Translations under genes and position numbers: made by a program
Part shown: one piece after another, positions 6,295 through 13,084 of the stretch
Position numbering within the stretch: position 1 is the first letter of the stretch
How the letters are laid out: each line of letters opens with the position of its first letter
From: an uncultured Clostridia bacterium
GTDB lineage: Bacteria > Bacillota > Clostridia > Lachnospirales > Bianqueaceae
Direction of reading: 5' to 3'
DNA: 13,374 bases
Assembly (NCBI GenBank): GCA_937892735.1
Contig: CALBGL010000055.1
Location: 1 to 13,374, forward strand
Notes under the pieces: model-generated
Seen by the model: the letters and a program-made list of their open reading frames with translations, nothing else
The model's database searches: none
Told to the model about the DNA's origin: nothing

Positions 6295-7491
6295 TCATAC
6301 GGGAACTACGGGAAGTCGTGTGCCGATCCGGCAGAGAAGTTCATTGCTGATACTGCCGCATCGTGCCGCGACTGCCGGAGCGGCTAGAGGACTATCCGAC
6401 TGTGGCTCGATGAGTGTTGCGATATCCCCGAGTGCTACTTCCTCGGCATCCGTGATATCCACGGCTAATTGATCCATACAGATACGCCCTATAATGGGAA
6501 CTAGGTAATGGCGGATTCGTACCCATCCCCTCCCACAGGACAAGCCGCGCGGTACTCCGTCAGCATATCCGATGGGCAGAATGCCGATTTTGCTGCCACG
6601 CGTCGCAGTAAAGGTTCGGGCATAGCCAACGGAATCTCCGCAGGCAATGGAACGTATGAGTACTACTCTGGACTTCAAAGAAAGTACCGGATGCAGATCG
6701 AGGGGATGCAGGGGCTTATCCTGGGGAGAACTGAGGATGCCGTATAAGGCGATGCCGGCGCGAACATAATCGCAGGGCAGTGCAGGAAGATTGAGAAGAC
6801 CATAGCTGCTCTGCAGGTGAAGTTTGGGGATTGTTTGTCCGTGCTTCTGCAGTGAATGGATGAGATGGTAAAAACGGTGAATCTGCTGCTGGGTGAAGGC
6901 GATATCATCGGGCTGCAGACTGTCTGAACAGCATAGATGCGTATAAATGCCGCAGAGGTGGAGATATCTGAAAGAAAATACGCTCTGGATATCGGAAATG
7001 TCATGATCTGGGATTCCCAGGCGATGCATACCCGTATCGACCTTAAGGTGCACCATCAGAGGAATCTTCTGCGCATTTAAGGTGCGAGCGTATTCATAGC
7101 TGATGAGAGTCTGACATAAACGATACTTATGGAGCTCAGACGCGCGTTCGGCAGCGGTGTATCCGAGAATCAGGATCTCTCCACGAATGCCATGGTTTCG
7201 CAGGCGAATTCCCTCGTCGATGGTAGCGACAGCAAAGGCATTCACTCCGTTTTTTTGAAGACAGGAGCAGATCATGGCATCTCCGTGTCCATATGCATTG
7301 GCTTTGACAACGGCCATCAGCTGGCACCCGGGAGGCAGGGACTTTCGTAAGATATTTGCGTTGTGCGCGAGATTTTTCAGATCCACCTCGATCCAGGATC
7401 GGCCCATGAGAGAGGACATTCTCCGGCTGTTATGACGGCCAATAGGCAAGAGAGCGCCTATCCACTGGAATAGCCCTTTAGTGGAATACAT
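6295..7491 (-). CDS. vanT: VanT-type PLP racemase (serine/alanine), without membrane domain
   Basis: A 398-residue fold-type III PLP racemase. VVKANAYGHG carries the PLP lysine (Lys63) and Tyr67; DTGMHRLG gives Arg157; THLCCSD gives His185; DYVRAGIALYG gives Arg244; SVGYARTF gives the second catalytic base Tyr290; GRICMDQ follows near 336-341. Near the C-terminus, Asn383 in SISNE sits where ordinary alanine racemases have a Tyr (Tyr354 of the Geobacillus enzyme); Asn there is associated with serine racemase activity in VanT. Canonical VanT proteins have a long multi-helix membrane domain before the racemase; here only about 28 residues precede it. GGAGGG six bases before the ATG supports this start. 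The first 14 bases overlap vanXY, so translation is coupled. Its likely role is D-Ser supply for the adjacent ligase; a soluble alanine racemase is the main alternative. Confidence 0.85.
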   Translation of the reverse strand: MYSTKGLFQWIGALLPIGRHNSRRMSSLMGRSWIEVDLKNLAHNANILRKSLPPGCQLMAVVKANAYGHGDAMICSCLQKNGVNAFAVATIDEGIRLRNHGIRGEILILGYTAAERASELHKYRLCQTLISYEYARTLNAQKIPLMVHLKVDTGMHRLGIPDHDISDIQSVFSFRYLHLCGIYTHLCCSDSLQPDDIAFTQQQIHRFYHLIHSLQKHGQTIPKLHLQSSYGLLNLPALPCDYVRAGIALYGILSSPQDKPLHPLDLHPVLSLKSRVVLIRSIACGDSVGYARTFTATRGSKIGILPIGYADGVPRGLSCGRGWVRIRHYLVPIIGRICMDQLAVDITDAEEVALGDIATLIEPQSDSPLAAPAVAARCGSISNELLCRIGTRLPVVPV

Positions 7492-8242
7492 GGGGTTCCC
7501 TCCAGATCGTCACAATCAAGCCGCCGGTATTATCTCCGGAAATCTGATATGAGGCGGGATCTGATATCTGCAATACTGTCTTCTGGGCAGGGACAGAAAT
7601 CCAGTATATCTCGAATGAGGCATGAGGCAATGGCGAATACAGCAGCCGGCGATCCTCCGTATAGGACTGGAGGAAAGAAATGTATTCCTCGAGTGTAAGA
7701 CGACGCTCTTTCATGATGCGCGCATGAGGATATCCCACGTATCGAAAGTGCCATGGCTCGTGTGCGATGCCGGTTATGGCTTCTTTGTCCTGAGGATAGC
7801 GCTCGATCCAGCCAAAATCCGGAGCCAGCTTCCGAAAATCGCCACAAAGGCCATCATACGGGAAATAGGGGCGGATAAAATCAATCGCTTCCTGACGCAA
7901 TGCCAGATCGATTGCGAGTCCGGTTTCATGTTCACTGTGACCGGGAAGCGCGACGAACTGCGACGTAAACTCGGAGCCGTGATCGCGGAGAGAGTCCCGG
8001 TAGATTCGCGTTTGTTCGGCGAGTGTACGGTAGCCGCTCACGGGCAGGATGACGTTGCGGGCCAGAAGGCGAGTCAGGATACGCCGTAGCGAAAACGCTG
8101 CTTCCCGACGCATGCGAATGCCTGGGAAATAGGATGTGAGAACGGTTAGATCGTCGATGGTTCGGTCTTTTAATGGATGCTGTGCATTTACAAGCAACAG
8201 ATTACCTCGATGCAGCAGCGTATGATCAAGCATGATTCTCAT
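7478..8242 (-). CDS. vanXY: VanXY D,D-dipeptidase / D,D-carboxypeptidase
   Basis: A 254-residue zinc peptidase of the VanXY/VanY family (M15B), which removes D-Ala-D-Ala dipeptide and/or the terminal D-Ala of peptidoglycan precursors so that only altered ends reach the wall. Motifs: SGYRT (Arg71), GHSEHETGLAID (zinc ligands His105 and Asp112), then HEPWHFRY with catalytic Glu162 and zinc ligand His165. After the LTLEEY segment a C-terminal extension of about 55 residues ends in YQISGDNTGGLIVTIW, a tail seen in some clostridial relatives. No signal peptide or membrane anchor is visible, as expected for cytoplasmic VanXY. The start is the ATG at 8242, five bases after GAGGAGGG; an earlier in-frame ATG at 8257 lies upstream of that site. 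It overlaps the vanG end by 17 bases and the vanT start by 14. Confidence 0.92.
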   Translation of the reverse strand: MRIMLDHTLLHRGNLLLVNAQHPLKDRTIDDLTVLTSYFPGIRMRREAAFSLRRILTRLLARNVILPVSGYRTLAEQTRIYRDSLRDHGSEFTSQFVALPGHSEHETGLAIDLALRQEAIDFIRPYFPYDGLCGDFRKLAPDFGWIERYPQDKEAITGIAHEPWHFRYVGYPHARIMKERRLTLEEYISFLQSYTEDRRLLYSPLPHASFEIYWISVPAQKTVLQISDPASYQISGDNTGGLIVTIWREPHVFH

Positions 8243-9296
8243 GATGTCCCTCCTCATAAAGATGTAGAAGCCGTTCTAACATGGCCGAAAAAGAGAGCCC
8301 CGTTCCTTCCAGCATATGGGGATAACGGCTATGAGAGGTCAGCCCGGGAATCGTATTGACCTCGTTGAAGAACAGGGTGCCATCCGGTGTCAGAAACAGA
8401 TCGACACGGGCAAACCCGGAACAGCCCAGGGTACGATAGATCTTCAGGGCGGTCTGCTGAATCCGACATTCAGTTTCGGCGTCGATACGAGCCGGCATAT
8501 GAATTTTAGAAGTTTTTAGCGTATATTTTTCCGTGTAGTCAAAGAAGCCGTCGGACAATTCAATCTCGTCGACACGGCCAACGAGAGGGGACTCATTGCC
8601 CAGAATCGCGCAGCCGACCTCAAAGCCGCAGACGGCTTCTTCGACAAGGACCTCTGTATCGTACGTAAAGGCCAATTGGACGGCTGCAAGTAGTCTACAG
8701 GGTTCCAGTACTTTTGTGATACCGAAAGAGGAACCGGATCGCACCGGTTTTACAAACAGAGGATAAGCGAGAGGAGATGTGATCTCGAATAAGGTTGTCT
8801 CAGACATCGGGTGGTGCAGCATGATAGAGTGGGGAACCGGAATTCCTTCCAAACTGACCAGCTTATGGGCGCGGTCTTTATCCATACAGAGCGCCGAAGA
8901 AAGAGTATTGCAGCCGACGACGGGGATCCCCGCCAGGGCAAACATGCCTTGCAGTGTTCCATCCTCTCCGTTCTTTCCGTGCAACACGGGAAAGACAAGG
9001 TCTACAGGAAGCAGTACGGGCCGTCCCTGGGGAAACGTTAAAAACCCGGGATGAGAACGATTCTGAGATACGACAACGGGAACGAGTTCAGCGGGATCCT
9101 GGAACCAGGTGTTTTGAGAGATCTTCTCGTAATCTCCTGTATACTGGTACCAGTCGCCTTGGCGTGTGATTCCGATGGGAATGACGCGGAAGCGTTCAGG
9201 ATCGAGATGATGTAAAACGGCCATCGCCGATTGTAGGGAAACCGCGTACTCGGTGGAACATCCGCCGAATAAGACGGCAAGTTTCTTGGAATTCAT
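8226..9296 (-). CDS. vanG: VanG-type D-alanine--D-serine ligase
   Basis: A 356-residue ATP-grasp ligase that would join D-Ala to D-Ser for cell-wall precursors that bind vancomycin less well. It resembles enterococcal VanG along its whole length: FGGCSTEYAVSLQSA at the N-terminus, WYQYTG near 49-54, VVVSQNRS near 74-81, VFPVLHGKNGEDGTLQG near 101-117, SALCMDKDRAHKLVSL, KPVRSGSSFGITKV, then RVDEIELSDGFFDYTEKY and TSKIHMPARID, and NEVNTIPGLTSHSRYP near the C-terminus. The TEKYTLKTSKI omega-loop and the presence of Asp243 and Phe252, residues I recall as linked to D-Ser recognition in VanG, argue against a housekeeping D-Ala-D-Ala ligase. AAGGAGG stands ten bases before the ATG. It is preceded by a large inverted repeat and overlaps vanXY by 17 bases. 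Confidence 0.93.
   Translation of the reverse strand: MNSKKLAVLFGGCSTEYAVSLQSAMAVLHHLDPERFRVIPIGITRQGDWYQYTGDYEKISQNTWFQDPAELVPVVVSQNRSHPGFLTFPQGRPVLLPVDLVFPVLHGKNGEDGTLQGMFALAGIPVVGCNTLSSALCMDKDRAHKLVSLEGIPVPHSIMLHHPMSETTLFEITSPLAYPLFVKPVRSGSSFGITKVLEPCRLLAAVQLAFTYDTEVLVEEAVCGFEVGCAILGNESPLVGRVDEIELSDGFFDYTEKYTLKTSKIHMPARIDAETECRIQQTALKIYRTLGCSGFARVDLFLTPDGTLFFNEVNTIPGLTSHSRYPHMLEGTGLSFSAMLERLLHLYEEGHHENHA
8248..8255 (-). promoter_or_regulatory. Ribosome binding site deciding the VanXY start
   Basis: GAGGAGGG on the - strand ends five bases before the ATG at 8242. The alternative ATG at 8257 lies before this site, so the 254-residue protein is preferred. The site is inside the vanG coding end, consistent with coupled translation. 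Confidence 0.75.
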
Positions 9297-9355
9297 AATT
9301 TTATGGCCTCCTTAGGATGATGTACGCAAAACAAAACACTCTTGTTTCGGTACAT
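9293..9355 (-). CDS. Possible 20-residue leader peptide of vanG
   Basis: An ATG in the hairpin loop (9355) opens 20 codons (MYRNKSVLFCVHHPKEAIKL) whose TGA overlaps the vanG start codon as ATGA. The stop-start overlap fits coupling, but there is no good ribosome binding site for the small frame, and vanG has its own strong one. It may be coincidental. Confidence 0.2.
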   Translation of the reverse strand: MYRNKSVLFCVHHPKEAIKL

Positions 9356-9386
9356 GGATTGTACCAAGAACAAGAGTGTTTTGTTT
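9329..9386 (-). promoter_or_regulatory. Large inverted repeat between vanS and vanG (attenuator or embedded promoter)
   Basis: An 18-base perfect inverted repeat (9329-9346 with 9369-9386) is capped, after a small internal loop, by a second stem GGTACA/TGTACC (9349-9354 with 9360-9365) and a five-base loop. In the - strand transcript the right arm runs into GTTTTGTTTTG, a weak T-rich tail, so it could terminate or attenuate transcription between vanS and vanG. Inside it, on the - strand, TGGTACAAT (9366-9358) matches an extended -10 element without a recognisable -35, as expected for an activator-dependent promoter. The two roles are not exclusive. Its position separates regulatory genes from resistance-type genes. 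Confidence 0.65.
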
Positions 9387-9429
9387 GTGATTCTCTCTAA
9401 AAAATTCTTTCTATTTTTCTCGGAAATTC

Positions 9430-10587
9430 TTACGATTTTCCGACGGAGAGCGGAAGCGTTACAGTAAAGGTGATGAGATCTTCCTCACAGTGTGCGGTGA
9501 TCGTGCCCTGATGAAGCACTATGATTTTCTTGGCGATAGCAAGTCCTAACCCGGCACCGCCGCTGCTCGTACTTCGAGACATATCCAGGCGATAGAACTG
9601 TTCGAAAATCCGTTCCAAATTCTCCTTTGAGATCGGATCCCCGTGATTGCGGAACTGGATGACGACATTCTTCGGCTCTTGATCTACAATGATTTCGACC
9701 TCCGTATCCGGATCGCTGTAGATAGCAGCATTGCGCAGGAGGTTATCGAATGCGCGCTGAATCTTATTGGCATCGCATCGTAGCATCAGATCTTCCGGTG
9801 CCTGGAGATGACAGGTTAGGTGTTTCTCCAGAAAGATCGGTCTAAATTCATAGACAAGCTGCTCTAATAGGCGTGTCAAATTGATTTTACCATACTGCAG
9901 CGAGATGTCCGTTAGATTAAATCTGGCGATGTCAAAGAATTCATTGATCAAATCTTCCAGACGTTCGGCCTTGGACAGCGAGATGGAGAGGTATCGTTCC
10001 TGAAGGTCCTCTGAGATATTTCGTTCGTCTCGCAGCAGATTCAGATAGCCGATGACGGAGGCGAGAGGCGTTTTCAAGTCATGGGCCAGATACAGAATCA
10101 GGTCATTCTTGCGGGTAGTCTCCTCCCTCAGCATCTGTTCATGGATTTGCATCTGCGTTTTGATCTGGGCTATCTGCGAGGCGATCTCGTCGTATTCCTC
10201 TGGAAAGGCCTCCGCGATATCTTTCTCTAAGAGAATAGAATCATGCAGCATTCTTCCGATCTCCTGAGTATTTTTTCGAACGCGAGATGTGGCATATAAA
10301 CGGGAAACGAGAACTACGACCAGCGTTACGACCAAGAGAATGCCGACGATGAGGATAAAAAGCAGTCCCTTGAGCTGCTCCCAATTGGGACGATGGATAA
10401 TGCCTACCTTTCCGACATTAGGAATATACTCCTCATAGGTTGTCATATAGTTGTTTTCAAACCAGTCCACGATCATCCCGTTCAGGATGATATCAAAGAA
10501 CCAGAAGATGACGAGGATCACCAGAAGAACAACGAGGGCGATGGCCAAGACGCGGAGCCACCGTTTCCAGGGGTTACTCGATTTCAT
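9430..10587 (-). CDS. vanS: VanS-type sensor histidine kinase
   Basis: A 385-residue membrane kinase. Transmembrane helix 1 is at about residues 12-34 and helix 2 at about 74-96, enclosing a short outer loop of about 40 residues; a HAMP-like/coiled linker follows. YLAHDLKTPLASVIGYLNLL carries the phospho-accepting His169; the N box is NLLRNAAIYS (Asn286), the F box ERIFEQFYRLD and the G box SGGAGLGLAIAKK. These blocks match VanS kinases. It should sense a cell-envelope signal and phosphorylate or dephosphorylate the VanR encoded just upstream. The start is taken at the ATG at 10587 (MKSSNPWKRW), just before the first helix and after a GGGGGA-like site, overlapping vanR by 14 bases; an ATG 17 codons earlier has no good ribosome binding site. 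The short outer loop resembles the VanB/VanG groups less than one would need to name the ligand. Confidence 0.9.
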   Translation of the reverse strand: MKSSNPWKRWLRVLAIALVVLLVILVIFWFFDIILNGMIVDWFENNYMTTYEEYIPNVGKVGIIHRPNWEQLKGLLFILIVGILLVVTLVVVLVSRLYATSRVRKNTQEIGRMLHDSILLEKDIAEAFPEEYDEIASQIAQIKTQMQIHEQMLREETTRKNDLILYLAHDLKTPLASVIGYLNLLRDERNISEDLQERYLSISLSKAERLEDLINEFFDIARFNLTDISLQYGKINLTRLLEQLVYEFRPIFLEKHLTCHLQAPEDLMLRCDANKIQRAFDNLLRNAAIYSDPDTEVEIIVDQEPKNVVIQFRNHGDPISKENLERIFEQFYRLDMSRSTSSGGAGLGLAIAKKIIVLHQGTITAHCEEDLITFTVTLPLSVGKS

Positions 10588-11263
10588 AGCCGATCCCCCA
10601 TACTGTCTTGATGAATTTGGGGTTCTTGGCGGGTTCATTCATTTTCTCACGAAGCCGCCCGATATGTGCCATGACGGTATTGTTGCTGTTTAGATACTTC
10701 TCTCTCCAGACGGCCTCAAAGAGCTCTTCGGAGGATACGACCTTGCCCTGATGCTCGCATAGATACCACAGGATAGAGAATTCGATGGGAGTAAGTGACA
10801 GTTCTTTGCCGAATAACGTACATTTATGGCTGTCCTTGTTGATCAGGAGCCCGCGGATATCATACTCATTTTTCTCCACGGAGGCGGGTTGATTATAACG
10901 CTGATAGCGCCGCAGCTGTGTTTTCACCCGAGCTACGACTTCCAGTGGGTTAAACGGCTTGGTAATATAGTCGTCTGCACCGATGGTCAGTCCCATGATT
11001 TTTTCGCCGTCTTCTACTTTAGCCGTCAGCATGATCACCGGAAAATAGAAGGATTCCCGGATCTTCTGACAGATGTGAAACCCATCAATGTCGGGAAGCA
11101 TGATATCGAGGATGGCCAGGTCAATCTTCTTTTCAGCGATGCAATGCATAGCATCGGTTCCGTTGTAGAACTTGTAGACGAGATAGTTCTCGTTTTTCAG
11201 ATAGACTTCCAACAAATCTGCGATTTCTTTCTCATCATCTACGATTAAGATTTTTTCATGCAT
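10574..11263 (-). CDS. vanR: VanR-type response regulator (OmpR/PhoB family)
   Basis: A 229-residue transcription factor. The N-terminal receiver domain has the acidic pair Asp9-Asp10, phosphoacceptor Asp53 in LAILDIMLPDIDG, Thr80 in MLTAK and Lys102 in YITKPF. A winged-helix DNA-binding domain follows from about residue 130, with LTPIEFSILWYL and the end VWGIGYEIE. It is the partner of the overlapping VanS kinase (14-base overlap) and probably activates the van promoter(s). The true start is the ATG at 11263, nine bases after GGAG; the frame runs open for 43 more codons upstream, but that part lies within the HAD gene and has no receiver-domain content. Its start overlaps the HAD stop by 8 bases, which places the regulator inside the operon instead of under its own promoter. 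Confidence 0.93.
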   Translation of the reverse strand: MHEKILIVDDEKEIADLLEVYLKNENYLVYKFYNGTDAMHCIAEKKIDLAILDIMLPDIDGFHICQKIRESFYFPVIMLTAKVEDGEKIMGLTIGADDYITKPFNPLEVVARVKTQLRRYQRYNQPASVEKNEYDIRGLLINKDSHKCTLFGKELSLTPIEFSILWYLCEHQGKVVSSEELFEAVWREKYLNSNNTVMAHIGRLREKMNEPAKNPKFIKTVWGIGYEIE

Positions 11264-11873
11264 AACTTGTATCTCCAGACAATAGTCGAGTGATGGCCCG
11301 ATCCGTCTCTTCCCGACTCGTATGGACGATCCCGTGCAGGCCGAGGGCGCGCGCGGTGTCGATATTGGCCGAATTGTCATCGATAAAGACACATTCGTCG
11401 GGGCGAAGAGAGTAGCGATTCAGCAGGATGTGATAGATGGCGGGATTCGGCTTGATCTCCTGCACCTCATAGGAGATGACGCGGCCATCCGCTAGCGGCA
11501 GGAAGGAAAAGGGGGGCTGGACACTCTCGAAGGAGAGCTTGGCATAATTGCTCAAGAGATAGATGCCGTATCCCTGTTCCTTATAGGAACGCAGCCAGTC
11601 ATAGGCATATGGATATTCCCGGCAGATCTCTCCGATATGATCGAAGTAGAGGCGGATCTGGGACGCGTAGGCGGGATCCAGATCGCAGCACATCTTACAG
11701 ATAGTCTCCCCGGGAATCCGGCTGCGGTCAAATTCATTCCAGTAGGGGCCCTCGACGGTGGCCTTCGCGGTATGGGACAGGGCCTCACCGGTGATGCCGA
11801 GTTCTTGCATCAGTTTTTTCCAGCGAAAGTCCACCAGCACCATACCGATATCGAAAATTAGATGCCGAATCAT
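11256..11873 (-). CDS. HAD-superfamily phosphatase (YihX-like, subfamily IA)
   Basis: A 205-residue HAD hydrolase. Motif I is FDIGMVLVDF (nucleophile Asp8, with Gly where phosphatases more often have Asp), motif II LLSNY, motif III the Lys in EIKPNPAIY and motif IV FIDDNSANIDTA. An alpha-helical cap lies between motifs I and II. The FDIGxVLVDFRW opening is typical of the YihX-like sugar- or small-molecule phosphatases; the substrate cannot be read from sequence. It starts four bases inside the epimerase end (ATGA overlap) and ends eight bases inside vanR, so it is firmly part of the operon. HAD genes are not a standard part of VanG clusters as I know them. Dephosphorylation of phosphoserine to supply serine to VanT is conceivable but only a guess. 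Confidence 0.85.
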   Translation of the reverse strand: MIRHLIFDIGMVLVDFRWKKLMQELGITGEALSHTAKATVEGPYWNEFDRSRIPGETICKMCCDLDPAYASQIRLYFDHIGEICREYPYAYDWLRSYKEQGYGIYLLSNYAKLSFESVQPPFSFLPLADGRVISYEVQEIKPNPAIYHILLNRYSLRPDECVFIDDNSANIDTARALGLHGIVHTSREETDRAITRLLSGDTSYA

Positions 11874-12970
11874 ACGAGTCCAGGCTCCCCGTTCAATCCA
11901 GGCACCTTCGTGATGCCAATACCCGGCGCGTCGGTCATATGGATCTGGTTGGCCTCATAGCGAGGTCCGCCGGTATAGGGATCGATGCGGCACAGACCGG
12001 GGCCATCCAGATCGGCCCGTGTGATGATGGATTTTGCGGCTGTCAGATGTGCCGCCGCGCTGACGGCGATCTTGCTCTCCAGCATGCAGCCCATCATGCA
12101 CTGTACGCCATAGATTTCCGCGATGTTCGCAATTTTCAGAGCTTCGTAGATGCCGCCGGTCTTCATGAGCTTGATATTGATCAGATCTGCCGCTCCCATC
12201 TGGATGATTTGGATCGCGTCTTCGGGGCAGAATACGCTCTCGTCCGCCAGAATGGGTGTATAGGTGTTCTTGGTCACATACTGCATGCCAGCCAGATCAT
12301 GGGCGCCGACGGGCTGTTCCACCAGGTCGATATCGAGAGCCAGATCTTCCATCTGGCGGATGATCCGCACGGCGTCTTTGGGCGTCCAGCCCTGATTGGC
12401 ATCCACGCGGATGGCCACATCCGGTCCGACGGCCTCCCGAATGGCCTGGATACGCTTCACGTCGGCTATGCCTTCTTTTCCCACCTTCACTTTCAGAATG
12501 CGATAGCCCTGGGAGACGGCTGCGAGACTGTCCGCCACCATCTTATCCACCGTGTCCACACTGATGGTCAGGTCGGTTTCTACGGTATCTGCGGAGCCGC
12601 CCAACACCTGATACAGGGGCAAACCCAGGTTCTTGGCGTATAAATCATAAAGGGCCATATCGACACAGGCCTTTGCAGACGTGTTTTTCAGGATCGCGTG
12701 ATGCATCCTGTGCATGATCGTATCCAACTCCAAGATATCCATGCCGGTGATCGCGGGTGCGATAAAATCCCGGATGGCAGTCACGATGGAACCCTTGGTA
12801 TCCCCCGTGATGACTGCGGTGGGGGGCGCTTCTCCATAACCGACCGCATCCGTATCCGTATGGATGCAGATCACGATGTCTTCCACGTTTTCCACCGTCC
12901 GGAGGGCCGTCTTAAAGGGCGTCACCAACGGGACGAATATTTCACCAATCTCAATGGATGTAATCTTCAT
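11870..12970 (-). CDS. L-Ala-D/L-Glu (dipeptide) epimerase, enolase superfamily
   Basis: A 366-residue enzyme of the muconate-lactonizing/dipeptide epimerase group. The lysine pair that performs the 1,1-proton transfer is visible as LKVKVGK (Lys160, Lys162) with Lys267 in NIKLMKTGG opposite. Metal ligands are Asp190 (VDANQGW), Glu218 (VEQP) and Asp243 (ADES). DLDGP near 320-324 is the acidic element that in L-Ala-D/L-Glu epimerases binds the dipeptide amino group. The known reaction interconverts L-Ala-D-Glu and L-Ala-L-Glu during murein peptide recycling. It has no signal peptide. AGGAGG nine bases before the ATG supports the start, and it is the first gene after the operon promoter. Related epimerases with other dipeptide specificities exist, so the exact substrate is less certain than the family. 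Confidence 0.9.
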   Translation of the reverse strand: MKITSIEIGEIFVPLVTPFKTALRTVENVEDIVICIHTDTDAVGYGEAPPTAVITGDTKGSIVTAIRDFIAPAITGMDILELDTIMHRMHHAILKNTSAKACVDMALYDLYAKNLGLPLYQVLGGSADTVETDLTISVDTVDKMVADSLAAVSQGYRILKVKVGKEGIADVKRIQAIREAVGPDVAIRVDANQGWTPKDAVRIIRQMEDLALDIDLVEQPVGAHDLAGMQYVTKNTYTPILADESVFCPEDAIQIIQMGAADLINIKLMKTGGIYEALKIANIAEIYGVQCMMGCMLESKIAVSAAAHLTAAKSIITRADLDGPGLCRIDPYTGGPRYEANQIHMTDAPGIGITKVPGLNGEPGLV

Positions 12971-13000
12971 GAAAGAAATCCTCCTATGTTTGTTTTTTTT

Positions 13001-13029
13001 ATTATAGACTGAAACGCCGGAATACGCAA
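13001..13029 (-). promoter_or_regulatory. Promoter of the epimerase-HAD-vanRS operon
   Basis: On the - strand: TTGCGT (13029-13024), 17-base spacer, perfect TATAAT (13006-13001). The leader is about 25 bases and contains the AGGAGG of the epimerase gene. It is the only strong promoter seen ahead of vanR. Confidence 0.75.
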
Positions 13030-13039
13030 GTCTTTACTT
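13028..13039. repeat. Short dyad AAGT-N4-ACTT spanning both divergent -35 regions
   Basis: AAGTCTTTACTT overlaps the -35 box of the - strand promoter and that of the + strand promoter. With four-base arms it is weak on its own, but the placement is what a shared operator would need. Confidence 0.35.
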
Positions 13040-13061
13040 TTTTCCCAATCTAGTGTAAGAT
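13033..13061 (+). promoter_or_regulatory. Probable promoter of the acetyltransferase gene
   Basis: TTTACT (13033-13038), 17-base spacer, TAAGAT (13056-13061), about 24 bases before the start codon. Both boxes are imperfect; spacing and placement are good. Confidence 0.5.
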
Positions 13062-13084
13062 AAGGGCGGAGAGGGGGGACGGGA

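Noticed and set aside
8226..9296. Housekeeping D-Ala-D-Ala ligase (Ddl) as the identity of the ligase
   Set aside because: Sequence blocks along the whole protein, including RVDEIELSDGFFDYTEKY, follow VanG and not Ddl, and the neighbours are vanXY, vanT and vanRS.
11264..11392. 43-residue N-terminal extension of VanR
   Set aside because: It is inside the HAD gene in another frame and has no receiver-domain content; the ATG at 11263 has a ribosome binding site and begins the domain exactly.
11939..12643. 234-codon open frame on the + strand
   Set aside because: It is antisense to the epimerase gene, whose catalytic residues are all intact; the product is His/Asp/Gly-rich shadow sequence.
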